The notes under the pieces: model-generated
What the model saw: only the letters and a program-made list of their open reading frames with translations
Told to the model about the DNA's origin: nothing
The model's database searches: none
Shown: positions 57,101 through 64,000 of the stretch, one piece after another
Position numbering within the stretch: the first letter of the stretch is position 1
Layout of the letters: the number at the start of each line of letters is the position of its first letter
Program-made: the position numbers and the translations under genes
NCBI RefSeq assembly: GCF_029873635.1
Contig: NC_080420.1
Location: forward strand, 53,397,457 to 53,461,456
Reading direction: 5' to 3'
DNA length: 64,000 nucleotides
From: Malania oleifera
Lineage: Eukaryota; Streptophyta; Magnoliopsida; Santalales; Ximeniaceae

Positions 57101-59005
57101 ATGGCTAACTTAGGCGTAACTCCCTTTGGAGAGGGACAATCTTCAACTAGGCCTCCTATCTTTTGTGGTTTGAACTGCACGTTTTGGAAAAAGAGAATGC
57201 AAATCTATCTCCAAATGATGAATTGGAAAGTATGGGAAGTTGTTATAGAAGGAGATCAAATTCCCACTAAGATAGTAGATGGAAAACAAATCCCAAAAGC
57301 GAAGAAAGATATGACCGATCAAGATTATAAAATGCTCCAAACAAATTCAAGTGCTATAATACTTTATATTGTGCCTTGGATGCTAATGAATTTAATAGAG
57401 TAATGGCCTACTAATCAGCTAAGGAGATATGGGATAAACTAGAAGTAACATATGAAGGAACAACGGATGTTAGGGATAATAGGGTTGATATGCTTACAAG
57501 TAAATATGAAACTTTTAGAATGAACCCGGATGAATCCATATCTAGAATGTATACCAGGTTTACCCACATAATCAATTCCCTAAATGTCTTAGGAAAAACT
57601 TACACTACTTATGAGATGATAAGAAAAATTCTAAGAGGCCTTCCCTCCATGTGGGAACCAAAGGCTACTACTATCACGGAAGGTAGAAATCTGAAAAACA
57701 CATCCTTAGATGAGCTTATAGGTTCTCTCCTCACATACGAAATGACAATGAATGAAAAGAGCGGGAAAACCAAAGCCCAAGAAACAATACCCCTCAAAGC
57801 CTCAAAAGAAAACTCTAGTAGTGAAGAGATGGATGAAGATGAAACAGCCTTTATATCTAAAAAGCTAGCAAAAATCCTTAGAAGGAGAAACAAATTCAAA
57901 AGAAGAAACTAAGACTCCAAAACAGATGAAAAAGATATTGGTACCAAGAAATCTAAAGATAAAACCCCTACTTGCTATAATTGCAATAAAATTAGACATA
58001 TAAAACCAGAATGCCCACTATTAAAGAAAGAGTTTAAAAAGAAAAACAAGAAGGCCATGAAAGCCACTACTTGGGATAGTACAAGTAGTTCGGAGAATGA
58101 AATAAGTGACAAAGAGGTTGCCTACACGTGCTTTATGGCATGGGATAATGAAGAAAGCTCCTCAATTAAATCTTCAAATAATTCTTGTAGTGATAAATCA
58201 AGTGATGAGGATGCTATCTTATGATGAACTTCAAAATGATTTATTCAAAGTACATAAGATGCTGATAAAAAAAAATAAACAAAATACTTCATTGAAGAAT
58301 AAAAATGAAAGTATAATGAAAGAATGAGAATCCCTTAGAAATGCTGAAAGAGAAAATGATTCAAGGATCAAGAAAATAGAACATAAGTATGAATCATCAA
58401 TGAAAGAAATGGAATTCAAAAATCTTGTTGGAAAAGAAAACAACTTAAAAATCAAGAAACTAGAAAGCAAGAATGAACAAATGATAGAAGACCTTCGATC
58501 CCTATCCTCTACGGTATACGAGAAAGATATGTATATTTCTAGATTAGAGGATAGAATAAGAAAATTATCTCTAGAGCTAGAGAAATCATTAAATAAGGTT
58601 GATAACAAGAAAGACATAGAGTTAAATGATCTCAAGAATCAAATCAAAGATAAGGATAAAATTATTTACAACTTTACAAAAGGAAAGGAAAACCTTGATA
58701 AGATGATTGGCTCACAAAGAATGTCATTAAACAAAGAAGGCATTGGTTTCAATGGAGTTGAAAATAAAAAGACAAAGAGTTTGTACATAGTATATTTCTT
58801 AAAAGGATCCAAAGACTATGCAAACACGTCTTCTAATGCCTACACTAACACCATATGCTATCAATGTAAGAAAAACGGGCATATAAAATTTGAATGTCCA
58901 TTTAAGAGGAAAGATGTTAAAACAAAACAAGTATGGAAGATAAAAGAAACATCTCTTGACAAATCAACTGGACTCAAGAAGGTATGGGTACCAAAAGTGA
59001 AATAA
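57101..59005 (+). pseudogene. gag: Sirevirus-3 gag, nearly complete
   Basis: The ATG at 57101 begins MANLGVTPFGEGQSSTRPP. A frameshift near 57355 and a few stops (57412, 57910, 58223, 58326) interrupt it; otherwise the protein is well kept. In order: the capsid-like core (YTRFTHIINSLNVLGKTY, GLPSMWEPKATTIT), an acidic linker (SSSEEMDEDETAF), an intact first knuckle CYNCNKIRHIKPEC (57972), a Ser-rich stretch, a long coiled coil (58400-58700; ENNLKIKKLESKNEQMIEDL), an intact second knuckle CYQCKKNGHIKFEC (58857), and the end KKVWVPKVK. Translation stops exactly where pol would begin, and no pol follows. Confidence 0.9.
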
Positions 59006-59735
59006 TAACTTCATACAAACATAAAGAAAATTACATTGTTGGTTGAAAATCATAGGATGATTCTTTGCAAGGCTTAAATTAAGAAAATATTAAGAAATAT
59101 CAAATTGAGCTTATTACTTAAGTACCTTGATTAAGAAGAATATATTTGAGAATAAAGCCTATATTTTACATGCTTACATGCCTATATGATAAGTTCCATA
59201 CTTATGTGATGTGCTGATATGCTATATGCTACATGAGTATGACTTGACTTGACTTGACTTGACTTATATTGATAATTTATGGCTCATTATATTGCAAACT
59301 TGAGCATGATTATGAAGCTAAATCTTGATAAAAGAAGAATAGAGTTTGAGCATGAGATTATTGAGCATGAGTATGAATCTTGATATAAAATTAATTTTTG
59401 ACTATGCATGCTAATAATGAATCAAGTTGATAAATTTGTCTTGTGCTGCTCTTTATATCGGTATCCATGAGTTATGAATGATATTTTTGATATCCATGAA
59501 CTATGCATTATATGATATTAGCTTTGGTATCTATAAAGTTTTTTTTTGGTATCACATTTTAAAAATTTTGATTGGTATCACAATTTGAAAGGCTAAATTG
59601 GTATCACAAGTTAATATTTAAGAATGATAAGCAAAATTGAACTCATATGATATTGACGATGTTAACATGATAAGGGTATTCAATGATTGTGCTCATGAGA
59701 ACGTACAGGATATGAATCAATATATGAAGCATGGA
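59006..59735 (+). other. Non-coding spacer of Sirevirus-3 replacing pol, left part
   Basis: AT-rich, with no RT, integrase or RNase H motif. It has (GACTT)5 at 59241-59265 and four PBS-like words: TTGGTATCT at 59524 and TTGGTATCA at 59546, 59572 and 59598. It ends with ATGGA (59731-59735), the TSD of the nested LTR. Confidence 0.7.
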
Positions 59736-60245
59736 TGATATACCTCAAATATATCACTTACCATAAATCCAAAGGACTAGAGCCCAGCATTGATGAGGGC
59801 AATTACCACCTAAGTCAACTGCTCAGGCAGAGCAATTGACACCAGCTCCATGATGACTAGAGCAATCTACGCCAACGTTATAATAAATGGAGCGATTCAC
59901 GTTTGCGCCATAATTCGCTAATAAATGGCACATCACCCTTGGGTCAAACTCCATCACTATAAATGGGGATTCAGAGAAGAGGCTAAGGTATCTCATTATA
60001 AACCCTACTTTACTGTTGCATAAAAAACCTCTCAAGTCAATCCCTGACTTAGGCATCGGAGCGATCCCCCGGAGTACACCCCGGGTCCTCCAAGCCTTGC
60101 TTATTATCTCTTTTCAGGTGGTCGTGATTAGGGATCGTGAAGGTCGTTGAATTACACCCGGGGTCCTCCAAGCCTTGCTTATTTATCTCTTTTCAGGTGG
60201 TCGTGATCAGGGATCGTGAAGGTCGTTCAATTTTTGGCTGCAACA
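59736..60245 (+). mobile_element. Small solo LTR, probably Ty3-gypsy, nested in Sirevirus-3
   Basis: It starts TGATATACCTCAAATATATC and ends TTTGGCTGCAACA. The TSD ATGGA is perfect (59731-59735 and 60246-60250). It is 510 bp long. A TATA-like ACTATAAATGGGG lies at about 59956, and downstream CTGACTTAGGCATCGGAGCG is a motif type frequent in the transcribed part of plant gypsy LTRs. It has a different base composition (more G and C) from the surrounding spacer. A 78-bp unit is tandemly duplicated near its end. The family assignment is inference; the boundaries are well supported. Confidence 0.82.
60075..60231 (+). repeat. 78-bp tandem duplication in the small solo LTR
   Basis: Units 60075-60152 and 60153-60231 share TCCTCCAAGCCTTGCTTAT and CTCTTTTCAGGTGGTCGTGA, and differ by a few substitutions and a 1-base indel. 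Confidence 0.9.
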
Positions 60246-60716
60246 ATGGATAATAAACTTAAAAGCATAATTGGTATCAAATCTAAATGAATTAAATTCA
60301 GGGGGAGTATTATGACTTATTGCTTGTATTATGGTTCTTCCCTAATTATTAAATTGGAATCATGGAATAAATAATTGGTATCATGAATTATTATGAATGC
60401 TGAAGTTTAAAGAATGATACTTTTTATTGTTGCTCATAGCCTTTGTATTTAAAGTCTTACTCTTTTTGATAGATGTCAAGAGGGGGAAAAGTTTTAGGCA
60501 GCAAAAATTGAGCATGATATATATATATATATATATATATATCAAAATGAGGATAAGTACTTGATGTTGATTGATATGATATCAAATAATATGATTTTGG
60601 TATATGAGCATGATATGTGAAAATATTTTTTAAATGATGCTTATTGAAAGGGGGAGCCTTTTTAAGGCTTACTTAAATTTTTTCTCCTTATTTGTCATCA
60701 TCAATAAAGGGGAGAT
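60246..60716 (+). promoter_or_regulatory. Spacer right part and polypurine tracts of Sirevirus-3
   Basis: Purine runs at 60300-60307 (AGGGGGAG), 60478-60490 (AAGAGGGGGAAAA), 60646-60656 (AAAGGGGGAGC) and, beside the LTR, 60704-60715 (ATAAAGGGGAGA). (AT)n at 60516-60542. Two TTGGTATCA words. No coding sequence. Confidence 0.75.
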
Positions 60717-63146
60717 TGTTGGCCTTACAAGGCTTAAAATCTTATTATCTTGTTTTGATGCTAACAAACAAGTGGGAATTTAACGTATTTGTGTGAGTGA
60801 TGTTATTTCGGGGCTCATATATGAGAAAGTAAGGTCAAAGTGCTCACAAGGATCAAATGAAACTTAAAAGAGTCAAAGCATGGATTTAAAGATCAAAGCA
60901 TGAATTTAAAGACGATATATTAAAACTTGAAGAATATGAGGACAAGAATGATTTGTTGAAAGCCAAGGAATGTTAAAGTCAAAAGAGCCAAAGAAAAGCA
61001 AAGTGAGAAAGCCCAAAGAATATTAAAGCTTGAAGACCAAGAAAGAGTCAAAGCAAGCATGAAGACTTGAGTGTTTAGAATGTCAAGTCTTAGAAGTCTT
61101 TATGTGAGTACTTTAATGTTTAAATATCGTTTGAAATATTATGAAGCTCTTAAGTTAACTTCTTGGACCTAGATACCTTTTAAAATACTTGGAAAATATT
61201 TTCATAAGTTCAAAATATATTTTAAAAAGGTTAAAATTATTTTTGGAATGAAAAGCACCAAAAGGAGGTTTTTCCAAATGCTGTTAGTTTTTATACATCC
61301 ACATTGAGGTACATTTTTCTTTATCTAAAATTCCTTATTTTAAAAAGTATTAAATATGAAAGTTATAGGATTTTCTCTTAGATTTCTTTTAGAACCAAGA
61401 AAACCTAATTTGGAGTTATATAGAAAACGTTATGAGCAAATTACTGAAGCGGGGTCATAGCTATCAGCCAACTGAACACTGTTCACGAGAGGAACCTTAG
61501 CTGACTGAACAGCAGACAGAATCACTTCAGATGACCGAAGTGTAACTTCAGATGTCTGAAGAATAACTTCAGATGAATGAAGATTAAGTTCAGTCATCTG
61601 AATATTTTTTGCTGAATTTGTTTTAGAGGCATGACCACCTCAGATGACTGAATCTGAGACTTCAGTCATCAGAAAATTGTTAACGGGCATATTTTTCAAA
61701 AGTTTTTAAATTCAATCTTATATTGCTTGGGCTCTAAACTTTATGAAAACTTGGGAAATTATCTAAGGAAATTTTACCAACAAGGAAACAAGTTTGAAAG
61801 CCTATAAATACATGGTTTTGCAAATCAAAACATACCATGAATTGAACAATCTGTTTTAGAAGCTAAAAGCACTCTTGTTCTTCCAAAGCTTTCTTATTCA
61901 CTCATTGCAAATTTTTTTTTCTGAGATATTCCGAAGTGCTGATCCTTCTTCCTTTAAATTCTTACTGCTAATCCTCTTCTAAGAAGGATATTGGTGAATT
62001 CTACACTTAAGTTTCATTGTATTTCATATTGATATTTTACATTCAAGTATATAGTGGTGAAATTGTACAAACTTGCTCTTTAAGAGAGTATACTTGTACA
62101 CAGATCTTGTCTTGTATTTCTTGTAGTTCTTTGATGTTCCAAGGATTTTTTGGATCGTTAGCTAAGCAAAGGGATATTGCTTAGAGAGGCAGGCTCTAGC
62201 CTAAAGGAGTGACCGAACGAGGGGACATCGTTTGGAGAGGCGGGCTCTAGCCTAGTGAAGGAGTATTTGAGTGTGGGGTATTGCTTGTAGAGGTTTTGTT
62301 CCACTCGTCAATGGAACAGGTTTAGTGAATCCTTTGGTGGTTTGCCAAAGGCGAGGACGTAGGCTGGATATAAGCCGAACCTCGTAAAAATCTCCGTCTC
62401 ACTCTCTCTTTCCCTATTCTTTATTTTCAGTACATATTTAAATTGCGTGGATGGTTTAAAGTTGAAAATTATATAAACTATGTATATTTGGAAATCAAGT
62501 AAACCTTAAAATTTGATTTTGATTTGGGTTGCGGAAACCGAAAGGGAGTACGTTGGTTGAACCATTCTTTGCGAAAACCATATGGGAGTACGTTACTTGG
62601 CTAAACATCCCAAAGATAAACTAACTTAAGAGTTTATTTGAATTCTAAAGTTTGGAAAGAGCAATTGGATCTTATATTGAACATCACATTGAAGAAGAAT
62701 TTTCATATATACAGGGCTTTGTTCAAACTGGCATTTACTACCGGGCTGAACATAATACAAAAGCTGAAAGTTACATATACCATTAATATATTGTGATTGT
62801 ATGGTATAAAGCTTGAGATTGAGTGAACTGTGTTTATATTTCAGAAAGTGCTAAATCTTGAATGATTTCATCAATCTAATAGTGCTGAAGTGAATTTATA
62901 TTTGGCAATCAAATTGGTTGTTGGTTTGAGCATTGTGGTTGACTAGTTTAATTATTTGTGTGGTTGAAGATTGAATGTTTTATTAGTTGGCTTGTTTATT
63001 GTTTAAGTTGTTTGATTGAAAAAATAGATAAACAAGTCAAAGAATTGGTTAAATATTAAAAGAAGTTAAGGACTTTCAAAAAGAACTAAAAAGAAAGTTT
63101 TAAAAGCCAATTCGCCCCCCCTCTTGGGAAGCTATTCCTAATTTTA
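60717..63146 (+). repeat. 3' LTR of Sirevirus-3
   Basis: It starts TGTTGGCCTTACAAGGC and ends GCTATTCCTAATTTTA (CA changed to TA). Array words lie at 61450-61680, the TATA box CCTATAAATACATGG near 61801 and the hairpin at 62352-62384. Compared with the 5' LTR there is a partial short duplication near 60880 (AAAGATCAAAGCATG). Confidence 0.92.
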
Positions 63147-64000
63147 AAGTCTATTCCATCCTCTTGGTTGTATTCTTGAGCTACTAGTCTTGCCTTATTT
63201 CTAACAACTATTCCATGTTCATCTTTCTTGTTCTTATATATCCATTTTGTTCCAATAACTGTATGATCCTCAGGGTCTTGGAGCTAATGTCCAGACTTTA
63301 TTTCTCTCAAATTGATTTAATTCTTCTTACATTGATATTACCCCTGATTCATCCCCAATTGCTTCACTCACATTCTTAAGTTCTTCTTGAGATAAGAATG
63401 CAAAATGATTAATCATATTTCTAAGTGAGGATCATGTAGCTACTCCACTTGATGGTTCACCTATAATTTGATCTGTAGGATGATTCTTTATGCACTTCCA
63501 TTATCTAGGTAGTTCACTAACGTCTTTTTATACTTGATTATCTTTAGAAAGTGTTTCCTTAACTTCAGTGTTCTTATCTAAATTATTTTCAATAGACAAT
63601 TTTTCAAATTCATTATTTATCTCTATTTCATCATCTTCATCAGACTTTTGAGCAAATGGAATGGATTCATCAAATACTACGTGAATGGATTCTACAACGG
63701 TTAATGTTCGTTTATTATATACCTTGTAGGCTTTACTATCTAAGGCATATCCTAGAAAAATACCTTCATTAGATTTCACATCAAACTTTACTAAATGTTC
63801 ATTGTCTCTAAGCACAAAGCATTTGCATCCAAAAAACATGGAAATATGAGATGTTTGGTCTATGTCCATTCCATAATTCATAAGGAGTCTTATTTAGAGA
63901 TGGTCCAATCAGAACTCTATTTAGAACATAACAAGCGGAGTTCACTGCCTCAGCCCAGACGTACTTAGGTAGCTTATGTTGATTAAGCATAGTTCTAGCC
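63147..64000 (-). pseudogene. pol: Sirevirus-4 pol: integrase C-terminal region and RT start
   Basis: Minus strand, running off the window. From 63990: KLPKYVWAEAVNSACYVLNR and LNKTPYELWNGHRPNISYFHVF, a copia integrase segment. After a frameshift at 63830 or so comes FFGCKCFVLRDNEHLVKFDV, NEGIFLGYALDSKAYKVYNK and an acidic linker ending at 63528. Next, to 63147, comes the degraded start of RT, with KDEHGIVVRNKARLVAQEYN and DGIDF at the insertion point of Sirevirus-3. The integrase catalytic residues are beyond the window. Confidence 0.88.

Larger units (their letters stand above)
59524..60383 (+). repeat. Dispersed TTGGTATCA words resembling the primer-binding site
   Basis: Five exact TTGGTATCA (59546-59554, 59572-59580, 59598-59606, 60271-60279, 60375-60383) and one TTGGTATC (59524-59531) lie on both sides of the nested solo LTR. 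They equal the first nine bases of the copia primer-binding site with its preceding T. The element's own site reads TTGGTATTAGAGC. Confidence 0.7.
54624..63146 (+). mobile_element. Sirevirus-3: gag-only Sirevirus element
   Basis: LTRs of 2.42 and 2.43 kb flank 3.7 kb of interior. The TSD is AAGTT (54619-54623) and AAGTC (63147-63151), one mismatch. It interrupts the RT of Sirevirus-4 between the codons of GID and EETF, and the reading frame resumes on the other side. The interior has a primer-binding site, a nearly complete gag, no pol, a non-coding spacer with a nested solo LTR, and polypurine tracts. The two LTRs look more alike than those of Sirevirus-1 or -2, so it is likely one of the younger insertions; this was judged by eye only. 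Confidence 0.92.
50721..64000 (-). mobile_element. Sirevirus-4, minus strand, 5' part beyond the window
   Basis: Read on the minus strand from the window end: integrase C-terminal region, RT, RNase H, a 3' region with tandem polypurine tracts, then the 3' LTR ending at about 50721. It is the same LTR family as solo LTR A but in opposite orientation. Sirevirus-3 (54624-63146) is inserted into its RT. Its 5' LTR, gag and most of integrase lie beyond 64000, so the TSD cannot be checked. Confidence 0.87.

Overview
This is plant nuclear DNA, almost certainly from an angiosperm and more likely a eudicot. I found no host gene, tRNA, rRNA or CRISPR. Nearly everything from 2632 to 64000 is LTR retrotransposon sequence, stacked element inside element. 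Every coding region I could assign is a retroelement gag, protease, pol or post-pol ORF, and all carry stops, frameshifts or deletions. The lineages are Ty1-copia Sirevirus (several families), Ty3-gypsy Athila, Ty3-gypsy Tekay-type chromovirus, and two solo LTRs from other Ty3-gypsy-like families.

The nesting was worked out by matching LTR edges and 5-bp target-site duplications (TSDs). Region 1-2631 is flanking sequence with one decayed coiled-coil reading frame. At 2632 a Sirevirus-like LTR ('LTR X') begins. It is interrupted again and again: LTR X 2632-3398; solo LTR A 3399-7639, holding a minus-strand solo LTR 3626-5922; short X scrap; solo LTR B 7664-38949; LTR X 38955-39745; Sirevirus-2 39746-50240; LTR X 50246-50720; then minus-strand Sirevirus-4 from 50721 past the window end. 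LTR X has not ended by then.

Solo LTR B is split by an Athila element (8417-37938, TSD GTAGC). The Athila is itself split by Sirevirus-1 (12972-23826, TSD GAGAG) and by a minus-strand Tekay chromovirus (25278-34562, TSD ACCTG). Sirevirus-2 (TSD AAATT) carries a solo LTR (46616-48952) in its 3' LTR. Sirevirus-4 carries Sirevirus-3 (54624-63146, TSD AAGTY) inside its RT gene, and Sirevirus-3 carries a small gypsy-type solo LTR (59736-60245, TSD ATGGA).

Sirevirus-1 is the most complete copy: gag, pol, an extra post-pol ORF and a tandem polypurine-tract array. Sirevirus-2 and -3 keep gag but no pol. The Athila keeps gag, protease and an env-position ORF but lacks RT to integrase. Both full integrase genes in view (Sirevirus-1 and Tekay) have lost the third catalytic acidic residue.

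The most interesting non-coding signals are: a chain of hairpins downstream of the TATA box of LTR X, with stem sequences that change while pairing is kept; a promoter-like module inside Sirevirus-1, upstream of its extra ORF, that reuses the LTR palindrome word and contains an 18-bp perfect palindrome; repeated primer-binding-site-like 9-mers inside Sirevirus-3; a conserved GACGTAGGC hairpin near the R/U5 part of most Sirevirus LTRs; and a dense CATGCATG (RY motif) cluster in solo LTR B.
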